Assembly: GCF_042664795.1 (NCBI RefSeq)
Contig: NZ_JBHTBN010000001.1
Coordinates: 558,001 to 622,000, forward strand
Reading direction: 5' to 3'
DNA length: 64,000 nucleotides
DNA from: Jejudonia soesokkakensis
GTDB taxonomy: Bacteria; Bacteroidota; Bacteroidia; Flavobacteriales; Flavobacteriaceae
Shown: positions 24,268-33,058 of the stretch, in pieces
Position numbering within the stretch: position 1 is the first letter of the stretch
Layout of the letters: each line of letters starts with the position of its first letter
Notes under the pieces: model-generated
Told to the model about the DNA's origin: nothing
What the model saw: the letters and a program-made list of their open reading frames with translations, nothing else
The model's database searches: none
Program-made: the position numbers and the translations under genes

Positions 24268-25200
24268 ATGAGTGTGTTTAAATTCCCCAAAATTCTCGCT
24301 ACAAACCCTCAAATTGAATTTATTTCAAATGTGAATTTTAATGGTTATTCTCTTTCAGTTTTGAGAGAAGATACTATTCATCCAAAAGTATCTGGAAATA
24401 AATACAGGAAGTTAAAGTATAATCTCATCGAAGCCCGAAAACTTGAGCAGGACACGTTACTCACATTTGGAGGAGCCTACTCAAATCATATCGCTGCGGT
24501 TGCTTCAGCAGGTAAAATGCATGGATTTAAAACGGTAGGAATCATAAGAGGTGAAGAACTTTCAGAAAAAATAAACGAAAATCCTACACTTACATTTGCA
24601 AAATCCTGCGGAATGGAACTTCACTTTATTTCCAGAACTACCTACAAAATGAAAGACTCTCTAGAATTTAAAGCTACATTGAAATCAGATTTTGGTGATT
24701 TTTACTTACTGCCTGAAGGCGGCACGAATCAACTGGCAGTAAAAGGATGTGAAGAAATACTTTCCGAAGCAACTAAACGATATGACTATATTTGTGTGCC
24801 TGTGGGAACAGGCGGAACGATGGCGGGAATTGTTGAAGGAGCACAGCCACATCAATCAGTCATCGGGTACTCTGCTTTAAAAGGAACCTTTCAGAAAGAA
24901 TTAGTGCAAAAATTTTCAGAAAAACAAAACTATAGTATCACAGATTCTTATTGTTTTGGAGGGTATGCTAAAATAGATTCGAGCTTAGTGCGTTTTATAA
25001 ATGAATTCAATGACCAAACTGGTATGATACTGGATCCTGTGTATACTGGGAAAATGATGTACGGCATTGTAGCCATGATGAAAAATAAATATTTTGAAAA
25101 GAATAGTCATATTTTAGCCATTCATACTGGAGGCTTACAAGGAATCGAAGGAATGAACCAATATCTAAAAAAGAAAAATGCACCTCAAATTAACCTATAA
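24268..25200 (+). CDS. 1-aminocyclopropane-1-carboxylate deaminase / D-cysteine desulfhydrase family PLP enzyme
   Basis: 310 residues of fold-type II PLP enzyme. The PLP Lys is in 'VSGNKYRKLKYNL', followed by the substrate loop 'TFGGAYSNHIAAVASAG', 'YLLPEGGTNQLAVKG' and the phosphate-binding 'VPVGTGGTMAGIV'. Most bacterial members are D-cysteine desulfhydrases (pyruvate, H2S and ammonia from D-Cys), and true ACC deaminases are a minority. I cannot discriminate without the diagnostic active-site positions aligned. The start was chosen from the upstream -7 box. It is followed at 1 bp by the glucosaminidase gene. Confidence 0.85.
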   Translation: MSVFKFPKILATNPQIEFISNVNFNGYSLSVLREDTIHPKVSGNKYRKLKYNLIEARKLEQDTLLTFGGAYSNHIAAVASAGKMHGFKTVGIIRGEELSEKINENPTLTFAKSCGMELHFISRTTYKMKDSLEFKATLKSDFGDFYLLPEGGTNQLAVKGCEEILSEATKRYDYICVPVGTGGTMAGIVEGAQPHQSVIGYSALKGTFQKELVQKFSEKQNYSITDSYCFGGYAKIDSSLVRFINEFNDQTGMILDPVYTGKMMYGIVAMMKNKYFEKNSHILAIHTGGLQGIEGMNQYLKKKNAPQINL

Positions 25201-25201
25201 A

Positions 25202-26047
25202 ATGATTATAAGAATACTCTCAATTTGTATTATTTGTATCTCGCTCACGAGCTGCGGCTCTAAGAGGAAAGTTATTGCGAAAAAGAAACCAAGCACCGAG
25301 CGGGTGGTTAATGTAACTCCAGTAAAAGAAAATTCGCCAAGTAATGAAATTAAAAAAGAAGTAGAGCCTACGAAGGTAATTGTGCCAAAAAAGGATGCAA
25401 CCTATGCAGAAATTGTAAGTGCCTATATAGATAGTTATGCGACTATTGCAAAGGAGGAAATGCTTCAGTACGGTATTCCGGCAAGTATCACATTATCTCA
25501 GGGAATTTTGGAAAGTGGAGCAGGACGGGGAGATCTTACTAAAAAAGCACAAAATCACTTCGGAATAAAATGCCATAAGGAATGGACAGGCGAACGGGTA
25601 TATCATGATGATGATGAGTTACAGGAATGCTTCAGAAAATATAAAGATCCAAAGTATAGTTTTAGAGATCATTCGCTGTTCTTAACTTCCAGAAGCCGCT
25701 ACCAAAATCTTTTTACATTAAAGAAAGACGACTATAAAGGGTGGGCAAAGGGCTTAAAAAAGGCAGGCTATGCTACAGACCCTAAGTATCCCGATAAGTT
25801 AATTAGTATTATTGAGCGATATGATCTTACCAAGTACGATGATGAGGTGTTGGGTAAGGAAATTAAAACTTCGGTGGCAGAGACTTCAGAAAAAATCAAT
25901 ACCTATACCGTTAGGCAAGGCGATACGCTCTATAATATTGGGCGAAGATTCAATGTTAGTGTTGACACCTTGAAGGAATACAATGGATTAAAATCTAACG
26001 CGATTTCTATAGGGCAAGTCTTATATTTGCATCCTGTAGAAAAATAA
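25202..26047 (+). CDS. glucosaminidase (GH73) lipoprotein with LysM domain
   Basis: 281 residues from the Met at 25202. This start gives a lipoprotein signal (MIIRILSICIICISLTSC, Cys18). After a Lys/Pro-rich linker comes a mannosyl-glycoprotein endo-beta-N-acetylglucosaminidase domain (about 65-215) with 'GIPASITLSQGILESGAG' containing the catalytic Glu, and 'HFGIKCHKEWTG', 'FRDHSLFL'. A C-terminal LysM (about 237-280; 'YTVRQGDTLYNIGRRFNVS') binds peptidoglycan. It is thus an outer-membrane- or periplasm-anchored cell-wall hydrolase. It begins 1 bp after the preceding stop and hemL follows after 7 bp. Confidence 0.9.
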   Translation: MIIRILSICIICISLTSCGSKRKVIAKKKPSTERVVNVTPVKENSPSNEIKKEVEPTKVIVPKKDATYAEIVSAYIDSYATIAKEEMLQYGIPASITLSQGILESGAGRGDLTKKAQNHFGIKCHKEWTGERVYHDDDELQECFRKYKDPKYSFRDHSLFLTSRSRYQNLFTLKKDDYKGWAKGLKKAGYATDPKYPDKLISIIERYDLTKYDDEVLGKEIKTSVAETSEKINTYTVRQGDTLYNIGRRFNVSVDTLKEYNGLKSNAISIGQVLYLHPVEK

Positions 26048-26054
26048 GCATGTT

Positions 26055-27341
26055 ATGATATACAAAAGAAGCAGTCAGCTTTTTTCTGAAGCTCAAAAAG
26101 TGATTCCAGGAGGGGTAAATTCGCCCGTAAGAGCCTTTAAGGCAGTAGGGGGTGATCCTATTTTTGTTGAAAAAGCAAAAGGCGCTTATCTTTTTGATGT
26201 CGACGGAAACAGGTTAATAGATTATATAAATTCTTGGGGACCTATGATTTTGGGTCACGCACACGAACCAGTTGTTAAAGCAGTCATAGATAAAGCTGAA
26301 AAAGGAACCTCTTTTGGAATGCCTACAGCCATTGAAACTGATATTGCAGCGATGGCAGTGCGTATGGTACCTAACATTGATAAAATAAGATTTGTAAATA
26401 GTGGTACCGAAGCCTGTATGAGTGCAGTTCGTTTGGCCAGAGGATTTACTAGAAAAGATAAAATTATAAAATTTGCCGGATGTTATCACGGGCATAGTGA
26501 TTCTTTTTTAATCGAAGCTGGGAGTGGTGCGGTTACCTTTGGGGTGCCAAACAGTCCAGGAGTGACAGAAGGAACTGCCAAAGACACACTGCTTGCAACG
26601 TATAATGACTTAAAAAGTGTTGCGCAGTTAATTGCTGAAAATGTTGACGAAATAGCCTGTGTCATTATTGAACCAGTTGCAGGAAATATGGGGTGTATCC
26701 CACCTACTGAAGGGTTTCTCGAAGGACTACGCAAATTATGTGACGAGAATGAAATATTACTAATCTTTGACGAAGTAATGACGGGCTTCAGACTTGCAAA
26801 AGGGGGTGTTCAAGAATTATACAGAGTAAATGCAGATATTGTTACCTTCGGAAAGGTAATTGGAGGAGGACTCCCAGTTGGAGCCTTTGCTGCTAGAGAA
26901 GAAATCATGAATCATTTGGCGCCCTTGGGGCCCGTATATCAGGCAGGGACGTTAAGTGGGAACCCTTTGGCTATGGCGGCTGGTTTAGCAATGCTAACCG
27001 AATTAAATGAGAACTCTAAGATTTTTGAGTCATTAGCAGCTAAAACCGAATACTTACATAAAGGGATAACAAAAGTACTTTCTGAAAATAATGTGATTCA
27101 TACTGTTAATCGTGTAGGATCTATGATTTCTGTACATTTTTCTGAAACTCCTGTCACGGATTTTAAAACTGCAGCTCTTGCAAATAACGATACTTTTAAA
27201 AAATTTTTCCACGGAATGCTTGCAGAAGGCGTGTATATTGCTCCAAGTGCATTTGAAACCTGGTTTTTGTGTGACGCTTTAACCTATGATGACTTAGACC
27301 AAACTATACTTGCCTGTAAAAAAGTTGCATCAAATTTATAA
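26055..27341 (+). CDS. hemL: glutamate-1-semialdehyde 2,1-aminomutase
   Basis: 428 residues, the family's standard length. Diagnostic stretches are 'VIPGGVNSPVRAFKAVGG', 'NSGTEACMSAVRLARG', 'GCYHGHSDSFLIEAGSG', 'LLIFDEVMTGFRLAKGG' and the PLP Lys in 'TFGKVIGGGLPVGAF'. It forms 5-aminolevulinate from glutamate-1-semialdehyde in the C5 route of haem synthesis. It is the third gene of the plus-strand group beginning at 24268 and ends at a strong bidirectional terminator. Confidence 0.97.
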   Translation: MIYKRSSQLFSEAQKVIPGGVNSPVRAFKAVGGDPIFVEKAKGAYLFDVDGNRLIDYINSWGPMILGHAHEPVVKAVIDKAEKGTSFGMPTAIETDIAAMAVRMVPNIDKIRFVNSGTEACMSAVRLARGFTRKDKIIKFAGCYHGHSDSFLIEAGSGAVTFGVPNSPGVTEGTAKDTLLATYNDLKSVAQLIAENVDEIACVIIEPVAGNMGCIPPTEGFLEGLRKLCDENEILLIFDEVMTGFRLAKGGVQELYRVNADIVTFGKVIGGGLPVGAFAAREEIMNHLAPLGPVYQAGTLSGNPLAMAAGLAMLTELNENSKIFESLAAKTEYLHKGITKVLSENNVIHTVNRVGSMISVHFSETPVTDFKTAALANNDTFKKFFHGMLAEGVYIAPSAFETWFLCDALTYDDLDQTILACKKVASNL

Positions 27342-27350
27342 TATAAAAAA

Positions 27351-27373
27351 AGCCTTTCTTACAAAGAAAGGCT
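27351..27373. terminator. bidirectional intrinsic terminator
   Basis: AGCCTTTCTT/AAGAAAGGCT (10-bp stem, ACA loop) preceded by a 7-A run on the plus strand. It separates hemL from the convergent small periplasmic gene at 27399. Confidence 0.85.
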
Positions 27374-27398
27374 ATTTAACTTATCGGTATTTTTGCTG

Positions 27399-27743
27399 TT
27401 ATTGCAATTTTAACCAAGCTTTATATTTTTCTTCACCTAGTGCTTTTTTAACGGCTGCTTTATATCCATCTTCAATTTTAGCCTTATTTGTTTTTACTGT
27501 AGGATCATTTGCGTCTTTACCATCTACTAATTTACGGTCATTTACAATTTTACTTACAATGGCTCTAAACAATGCTCGCTCCTGATCACCGTTTAGATCT
27601 AGCTTTGCGTCTATCTCATTTACTTGGGTTTTAGCAATTACTTCTGGTCTATCCGCATCTTTTTTAAGCTCTTGAGCTTTGATGCCTTGAGTACCAGCAA
27701 AAACAACCAAAACAACAGTTATTATTTTTAATAAATTTTTCAT
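27399..27743 (-). CDS. small secreted protein of unknown function
   Basis: 114 residues with a signal peptide (MKNLLKIITVVLVVFAGTQG, cleavage near KAQ). The mature part is helical and charged ('VNEIDAKLDLNGDQERALFR', 'YKAAVKKALGEEKYKAWLKL'). The layout, a 'L.L...Q...L' helix and a final 'EEKYKAWLK' helix, recalls LTXXQ/Spy-type periplasmic proteins, and the next gene upstream (27811-28251) is a clearer member. I treat the two as probable distant relatives. No enzymatic motif is present. Confidence 0.7.
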   Translation of the reverse strand: MKNLLKIITVVLVVFAGTQGIKAQELKKDADRPEVIAKTQVNEIDAKLDLNGDQERALFRAIVSKIVNDRKLVDGKDANDPTVKTNKAKIEDGYKAAVKKALGEEKYKAWLKLQ

Positions 27744-27810
27744 GGTTTATAGTTTAAGTTACTAATGTAACAAATTTCTAAAAACTATATTCCAAAAAGC
27801 GAGCCAAAAA

Positions 27811-28251
27811 CTATTTACTTCCTTTATTTTTCATCCTTCGCTTTGCCATTCCTCTTCTTTTTTTCATCCTTCCTTTTTCCCAGGTTGAGAATTGGGCTTC
27901 AGTAAGAATGGCTTTGAATTTCTTTTTTGTAGCAATTTGTTCATCCAGCATTTGTTCGCGCATTGCCACTCTCTCATCATTTGAAAGTTCTTCCATCTTC
28001 TTTCTCTTTTCTGCCATTGCTTTTCTATTTGTAGCTATTTCCAGATTTAGTTTCTCAACTTCTATTTGTTGCTTTTCTGTTAAATCAAGATGCAGTGTCA
28101 TTTTCTTTGTTTGAAGACTTGCAATTTGTTGTGGAGTTAGGTCTTTTGCTCTTTCACGCATTTCCTTTCTAACTTCTTTCTTACTTTCACGGTCCTGTGC
28201 TGTTACCGTAATTCCTACAAGTAGCATGCAAATTATTACTAATTTTTTCAT
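27811..28251 (-). CDS. Spy/LTXXQ-like periplasmic helical protein
   Basis: 146 residues with a signal peptide (MKKLVIICMLLVGITVTAQ). Two LTxxQ-type segments are visible: 'LTPQQIASLQTKKM' and 'DLTEKQQIEVEKLNLE', plus a third 'LTEAQFSTWEKGR'. The composition is Lys/Arg/Glu/Met-rich and helical, ending in a very basic tail (KGRMKKRRGMAKRRMKNKG). LTXXQ proteins such as Spy and CpxP act as periplasmic chaperones or stress sensors in proteobacteria; the role here is an inference from fold pattern only. Confidence 0.75.
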   Translation of the reverse strand: MKKLVIICMLLVGITVTAQDRESKKEVRKEMRERAKDLTPQQIASLQTKKMTLHLDLTEKQQIEVEKLNLEIATNRKAMAEKRKKMEELSNDERVAMREQMLDEQIATKKKFKAILTEAQFSTWEKGRMKKRRGMAKRRMKNKGSK

Positions 28252-28313
28252 TTTTATTTTTTTAAAGTTATATGTTTCTATGACTTTTAATTTCCATAAA
28301 GGTTTAATTCAAT

Positions 28314-28349
28314 AAAGAAAGCCATCTCTAGACAGAGATGGCTTTCTTT
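28314..28349. terminator. long-stem intrinsic terminator
   Basis: AAAGAAAGCCATCTCT pairs perfectly with AGAGATGGCTTTCTTT (16 bp, AGAC loop), 19 bp after the stop of the minus-strand cytochrome gene. Confidence 0.85.
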
Positions 28350-28368
28350 ACATTCTTTTAAAGACAGT

Positions 28369-29646
28369 TTACGGTACTGTTACTTGCCCTAGATATTCCA
28401 TTAGCATGGTAAAAGCTTCTTCATGAACCACAGTTCTCCCTAGTACAGGCATTCTGTATCCTTCGAGTGTGGATCCAAAACGAATTTGAATTCCGTCTCT
28501 TTTTTGATAAATATTCGTATCTGGATAGGGTGTTTCTAATCGCAAATCCATTCCTGAGACACCAGCCGAAGCACTGTTAGGGTTATGACAATGTGCACAA
28601 TTCATATCGAGATAAGCTCTTCCACGATCATTGATATCTAAATTTGTATCGGTCCAATCTGCTAAAGTTCCAATACCGTTTGAACTCGCGAGTCCTTCTA
28701 AAAGACCATTTGAAATAAAAAAGTCTAATTGATTTTGTCCCACGTATGAAGGAGTAAAATTCATACTTCTTAATTTCATTCCTATTGGCATTGTAATAGT
28801 ATTGTTATTATGACAAGTAAAACAGTCTTGTTTTGAAGGGATTAAATATTCAACATCTTGAGTAACACCTTCTGTATCTATATAACTGATATTTATTTCA
28901 CTACCGTTTTCGGTATAGGTTGCTTCAGTTTGGGATTCGTTCCAGATATAATCTCCTACTTCCCAAATTCCATCAATCTTTAAAAAGATACGTGTTTCGA
29001 TAATTTTTTTACCTAGACTTGGATCTCTGTCGTCAATATTATAATAAAACGTTTTTGCGATTAAGGTTTCATCTGGATAACTAGGTAGTAAGTCATCACC
29101 ATTGTATTGTAGTTTCCCGTTTTCAGGCAACTTAATTAGACGCTGCTTTGTAGTGTAATCTGTAAACAATGTAGTATTAAGTTCGTAAAGTTGTACGCCA
29201 CTTGCTGGTTCTAAATCTGCCATTGTAGTTGTAAATAGATTCATTTCTGAAAGATTCGTTCTAAACCCGAAAGGTTCTTCTATTGTCATGGCATCTATTG
29301 AATTACTTGCTTGCGACTGATTTCCAGCAGCATCAAAAGCTATGATATAATAGGTATAATTTGTTTCAGCAGAAAGCTCCGAAACACTATAGGAGGTGCC
29401 TGAAACATTTCCGTTGATTTCTAGACCGTCTTGAAAAACCTTATAACCAGTTACACCAACATTATCTGTTGCAGCATCCCAGGAAAGTTCCAGCGAAGTT
29501 TCAGTAATATTGGAAGCAATAACATTTATAACCTGTGAGGGTCTTTCTGTGTCTTCATTATCAGAAGGTGAATACTCGTCATCACTTCCGCAGGCAGTTG
29601 CTAATAATAGCAGTGTAGCAAATAAAAGGTATTGTGTTTTTTTCAT
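28369..29646 (-). CDS. FN3-containing dihaem cytochrome c lipoprotein
   Basis: 425 residues. Lipoprotein signal (MKKTQYLLFATLLLLATAC, Cys19) with an acidic linker. A fibronectin type III domain covers about residues 38-120 ('LELSWDAATDNVGVTGYKVF', 'ETNYTYYIIAFDAAGN'). The C-terminal region has two haem-binding CxxCH motifs, 'DCFTCHNNN' and 'NCAHCHNP', and later 'EGYRMPVLG' that may give an axial Met. This resembles the SO_2930/TIGR03806-type conserved cytochrome group. It is probably a surface- or periplasm-facing electron carrier; the partner is unknown. It is transcribed away from the cyclase-fold gene at 29822. Confidence 0.82.
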   Translation of the reverse strand: MKKTQYLLFATLLLLATACGSDDEYSPSDNEDTERPSQVINVIASNITETSLELSWDAATDNVGVTGYKVFQDGLEINGNVSGTSYSVSELSAETNYTYYIIAFDAAGNQSQASNSIDAMTIEEPFGFRTNLSEMNLFTTTMADLEPASGVQLYELNTTLFTDYTTKQRLIKLPENGKLQYNGDDLLPSYPDETLIAKTFYYNIDDRDPSLGKKIIETRIFLKIDGIWEVGDYIWNESQTEATYTENGSEINISYIDTEGVTQDVEYLIPSKQDCFTCHNNNTITMPIGMKLRSMNFTPSYVGQNQLDFFISNGLLEGLASSNGIGTLADWTDTNLDINDRGRAYLDMNCAHCHNPNSASAGVSGMDLRLETPYPDTNIYQKRDGIQIRFGSTLEGYRMPVLGRTVVHEEAFTMLMEYLGQVTVP

Positions 29647-29821
29647 AGCAAATGAAAATTAATGAGTTCAAAAATAGAAAATTCTATTGATTTGTCTCAT
29701 TTCCAATCGTTAAAACTAAACAGTTTGTGTTGTTCGCTCATTGAGACAGTTCGTTCCCTAATCGAATGTTTTGAAAACTCTTTGTTTACAATAGTTTCAC
29801 ATAGAATTAAAAACACATATT

Positions 29822-31120
29822 ATGAAAACGAAACTATTGCTATTTGCATTTCCAGTGCTCATCTTAGGGGCCTTATCGATTATCTTTTCTGAAAAATCAA
29901 CTTATCTAGAAACAAAACGAACTTTACAACCTGAAGATGGTTGTGTGTTTATGACTGTAATGGGAGAACAATCATCCAAAGATTTTGATATTTTCAAAAA
30001 CAATGAAAATTTACAATTATCGGTTCGCGACGGACTTTCATGGCTAGCTGAAGCTCAATTGCCAAATGGAGGGTATGGCGCAGGAAGCCATGCTCGGCAG
30101 GATGTTACAGATCCCCACGCTGTCCCAGCAGATCCAGCCACTACCGCTATGGTCGCCATGTCTTTTCTAAGAAGTGGAACAACGCTTACGAAAGGTGCCT
30201 ATTCAGAAAATTTAAAGAAAACAATCACCTTTCTATTAGAAACAGTTGAGAACAATTCAAAGGACAGTCCATTTATTACGGACGTGCGAGGAACCCAGAT
30301 TCAGCGTAAATTAGGTGAGAATATCGACGCAGTAATGACTGCGCAATTTCTTTCAAATTTACTGGATAGAAATTTAAAAGGTATCGACAAAAAGCGTGTA
30401 ACCCGCTGTCTGGATATTTGTGTAACAAAAATTCAGCAGGGAACCGATGCTTCAGGTAAACAAAAAGGTGCTGGCTGGGCAGGTGTGCTGCAAAGTGGCT
30501 TGGCAAATAGCGCATTAGAGTCCGCTCAAGCAGTAGGTCTAAATATTAACGAAAAGGTGCTAAAAAGAAGCAGGGATTATCAGAAAGGAAATTTTAACGA
30601 TAAATCAGGGGCTATAAAAACAGACGACGGAGCAGGCGTAATGCTGTATGCTGTTAGCGGGAGTGTTCGTGCGAGTGCAAAAGAAGCCAGAAAAGCTCAG
30701 GAACTTATAAATAAAGCGAAAGATGAAGGAAAGCTGGAAGAGGTTGTGGTGACTGCTCAGAATTTACAAAAAGCAGGGATGAGCGAGGCTGAAGCAATAG
30801 ATTATGCTGCATCTTACAATGTGTATTCCAGTGCGAAACAAGTTGCACAACGGGAGGATGTTTTAAACGGATTCGGAAATAATGGAGGAGAAGAGTTTCT
30901 AAGTTTTTTGCAGACAGGAGAGTCTCTGGTTGTTAACAATGATCAAGACTGGAAAGGTTGGTATGATAATATGAGTGGTAGAATCTTAAAAATTCAGAAT
31001 GAAGACGGTAGTTGGAATGGCCACCATTGTATTACAAGTCCGGTTTTCTGTACTGCGACAAGCCTTTTACTGCTAACTGTTGAAAACGATATTGAATTTT
31101 TAAGCAAAATAGGACAGTAG
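29822..31120 (+). CDS. secreted terpenoid-cyclase/prenyltransferase-fold (alpha-alpha toroid) protein
   Basis: 432 residues with an N-terminal hydrophobic signal or anchor (MKTKLLLFAFPVLILGALSI). Two QW-like repeats typical of squalene/terpenoid cyclase alpha-toroids are visible: 'GLSWLAEAQLPNGGYGAG' near residue 75 and 'RILKIQNEDGSWNG' near residue 390. Between them lie helical hairpins ('TAMVAMSFLRSG', 'VMTAQFLSNLLDR'). The cyclase catalytic DxDD motif is not seen, so a non-cyclase, extracytoplasmic role is more likely. A charged helical insert ('ASAKEARKAQELINKAKDEG') breaks the toroid. Function unknown. Confidence 0.72.
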   Translation: MKTKLLLFAFPVLILGALSIIFSEKSTYLETKRTLQPEDGCVFMTVMGEQSSKDFDIFKNNENLQLSVRDGLSWLAEAQLPNGGYGAGSHARQDVTDPHAVPADPATTAMVAMSFLRSGTTLTKGAYSENLKKTITFLLETVENNSKDSPFITDVRGTQIQRKLGENIDAVMTAQFLSNLLDRNLKGIDKKRVTRCLDICVTKIQQGTDASGKQKGAGWAGVLQSGLANSALESAQAVGLNINEKVLKRSRDYQKGNFNDKSGAIKTDDGAGVMLYAVSGSVRASAKEARKAQELINKAKDEGKLEEVVVTAQNLQKAGMSEAEAIDYAASYNVYSSAKQVAQREDVLNGFGNNGGEEFLSFLQTGESLVVNNDQDWKGWYDNMSGRILKIQNEDGSWNGHHCITSPVFCTATSLLLLTVENDIEFLSKIGQ

Positions 31121-31179
31121 TCTTGTATTAGAATAATTTTATTTAGGTTGGTGGAACCCACAATTGGTGGGAAAAATGG

Positions 31180-31248
31180 CACCGTTTACAGTTTTGATAG
31201 GGATATCAAACCCCTAACGCCAAATAGGAGGTTAAGCTGTAAACGGTG
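31180..31248. ncRNA. candidate structured RNA: three-way junction between cyclase-like gene and lysS
   Basis: CACCGTTTACAG (31180-31191) pairs with CTGTAAACGGTG (31237-31248), a perfect 12-bp outer stem. Inside are two hairpins: TTTGATA-GGGA-TATCAAA (31193-31210), whose loop fits GNRA, and CCCCTA/TAGGaGG (31211-31231) with one bulged A. The layout is compact, with almost no unpaired junction bases. No T-run follows on the plus strand. It could be a small RNA, a cis element at the lysS 3' end or a mobile palindromic repeat. Confidence 0.5.
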
Positions 31249-31254
31249 TTTTAT

Positions 31255-32943
31255 TTAATTTAAACCAACAATTAACCCATCATTGGTCTTCTCAACCTTG
31301 GCTAATTTATTTTTAGTAAGTCCTTTTATGGTTTTATCCCACTTTTTGTTACTCAATCCAGATTCCTCTTTCAACGTATTTAATTCTATAGGAGAGTTTT
31401 CTTTTAAGAGAGTAAAAACAGCTTTTTCATCCTCTGTTAATGAGATTGCTTTACGTTCAGGTTTCATTTGAGGGAAAAATAAAACCTCTTGAATTGACGG
31501 ATTGTTAGTTAAAAACATAATAAGTCTGTCCATTCCAATGCCCATTCCGCTGGTTGGAGGCATTCCATATTCTAACGCTCTAATAAAGTCATTGTCAATA
31601 AACATGGCCTCATCATCACCTCGGTCTGCTAATTTTAATTGTGCTTCGAAGCGTTCGCGTTGGTCGATGGGATCATTTAATTCGCTATACGCATTTGCAA
31701 TTTCTTTTCCGCAGACCATTAATTCAAAGCGCTCGGTCAACTCTGGATTATCTCGATGCTCTTTACAAAGTGGGCTCATTTCTTTTGGGTAATCTGTAAT
31801 GAATGTAGGCTGAATGTAGTTTCCTTCACATTTTTCGCCAAACATTTCATCTATTAATTTTCCTTTGCCCATACTATTATCAACAGCAACTCCCATCTCT
31901 TTAGCAGCTGTTCTTAACTCATCTTCAGATTTTCCTGTGATGTCAAAACCTGTAAAATTTTTGATAGCTTCAGCCATGGTAACTCTTGGATACGGGGCCT
32001 TAAAGTCAACGGTATGCTCACCAAACGTAGCTTTTGTTGTTCCGTTAACTTCCGTAGCACAGTATTCAAGCAATTGCTCACAGAAATCCATCATCCAGTT
32101 GTAATCTTTATAAGCTACATAGATTTCCATAGCTGTAAATTCTGGATTGTGAGTTCTGTCCATTCCCTCATTTCGGAAATTTTTAGAGAACTCATATACG
32201 CCGTCAAATCCGCCTACTATTAGTCTTTTTAAGTATAGTTCATTTGCAATCCGCATATATAATGGAATATCCAAGCTATTGTGATGTGTTATAAATGGCT
32301 TTGCTGCTGCGCCACCAGGAATAGGTTGAAGAATAGGAGTTTCTACTTCAAAATAGCCACGTTCATTAAAAAATGTTCGCATGGCATTAAATAATTTGGT
32401 GCGTTTTACAAATACCTCTTTTACGTGCGGATTGACTACTAGATCTGCATACCGCTGTCTGTAACGTTGCTCGGGATCTGTAAATGCATCATGAACATTT
32501 CCATCTGCATCAACGCGGGGCTGTGGAAGTGGCTTTAGAGCTTTTGAAAGGAGTGTAAACTTTTTGACCATTACCGTTTTCTCACCAACTTGTGTGGTAA
32601 ATAATTCACCTTCGATGCCTATAAAATCACCTATGTCAAGTAGCTTTTTATAGATTTCATTATATTGAGTTTTATCTTCGTTTGTGCAAATTTCATCACG
32701 ATTAAAATAGACCTGAATACGCCCTTCGGAATCCTGTAATTCTGCAAAACTGGCTTTCCCTTGAATACGGCGAGACATTAATCTACCTGCGATCACAACG
32801 TTTTTCCCTTCAGAGAAATTTTCTTTAATTGTTTTTGAAGTGTGGTTTACGGGAAATAAATCTGCAGGATAGGGGTTAATTCCTAAGTTGCGTAATTGGG
32901 TTAACTTTTCTCTTCGAATAAGTTCCAGTTCAGAAAGCTGCAT
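31255..32943 (-). CDS. lysS: lysyl-tRNA synthetase (class II) with C-terminal extension
   Basis: 562 residues. The N-terminal OB-fold anticodon-binding domain ('VVIAGRLMSRRIQGKASFAEL') is followed by class II motif 1, motif 2 ('FSKNFRNEGMDRTHNPEFT') and motif 3 ('GMGIGMDRLIMFL'). It charges tRNA-Lys. After the usual end ('EVLFFPQMKPE') about 65 extra residues remain ('LTEDEKAVFTLLKENSPIEL...KLAKVEKTNDGLIVGL') that look like a winged-helix domain; E. coli LysS (505) lacks it. A promoter with both elements lies at 32966-32996. Confidence 0.96.
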   Translation of the reverse strand: MQLSELELIRREKLTQLRNLGINPYPADLFPVNHTSKTIKENFSEGKNVVIAGRLMSRRIQGKASFAELQDSEGRIQVYFNRDEICTNEDKTQYNEIYKKLLDIGDFIGIEGELFTTQVGEKTVMVKKFTLLSKALKPLPQPRVDADGNVHDAFTDPEQRYRQRYADLVVNPHVKEVFVKRTKLFNAMRTFFNERGYFEVETPILQPIPGGAAAKPFITHHNSLDIPLYMRIANELYLKRLIVGGFDGVYEFSKNFRNEGMDRTHNPEFTAMEIYVAYKDYNWMMDFCEQLLEYCATEVNGTTKATFGEHTVDFKAPYPRVTMAEAIKNFTGFDITGKSEDELRTAAKEMGVAVDNSMGKGKLIDEMFGEKCEGNYIQPTFITDYPKEMSPLCKEHRDNPELTERFELMVCGKEIANAYSELNDPIDQRERFEAQLKLADRGDDEAMFIDNDFIRALEYGMPPTSGMGIGMDRLIMFLTNNPSIQEVLFFPQMKPERKAISLTEDEKAVFTLLKENSPIELNTLKEESGLSNKKWDKTIKGLTKNKLAKVEKTNDGLIVGLN

Positions 32944-32965
32944 AGTGGCTATTTTAAATAAATTG

Positions 32966-32996
32966 CAAAGATAACAACATTGCGGTTGGTAATCAA
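32966..32996 (-). promoter_or_regulatory. Bacteroidota-type promoter of lysS
   Basis: On the minus strand TTG (32994-32996), 20 bp, then TATCTTTG (32966-32973). Both elements of the Bacteroidota consensus are present, 22 bp upstream of the lysS start. Confidence 0.65.
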
Positions 32997-33058
32997 TAGC
33001 TGTAACAAAACGTTAAGAGCAAAGACTATTACTTAAATTATTAGTAAATTTATCTCAT

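Noticed and set aside
29662..29892. 76-codon plus-strand frame in the cytochrome/cyclase intergenic region
   Set aside because: It runs into the start of the signal-peptide-bearing gene in another frame and has no recognisable features; the gap is more likely a divergent promoter region.
31180..31248. Structured element as an integron attC site
   Set aside because: It contains TAAC and GTTA-like pieces, but the RYYYAAC/GTTRRRY ends are not in the right order and no integrase or cassette array is present.
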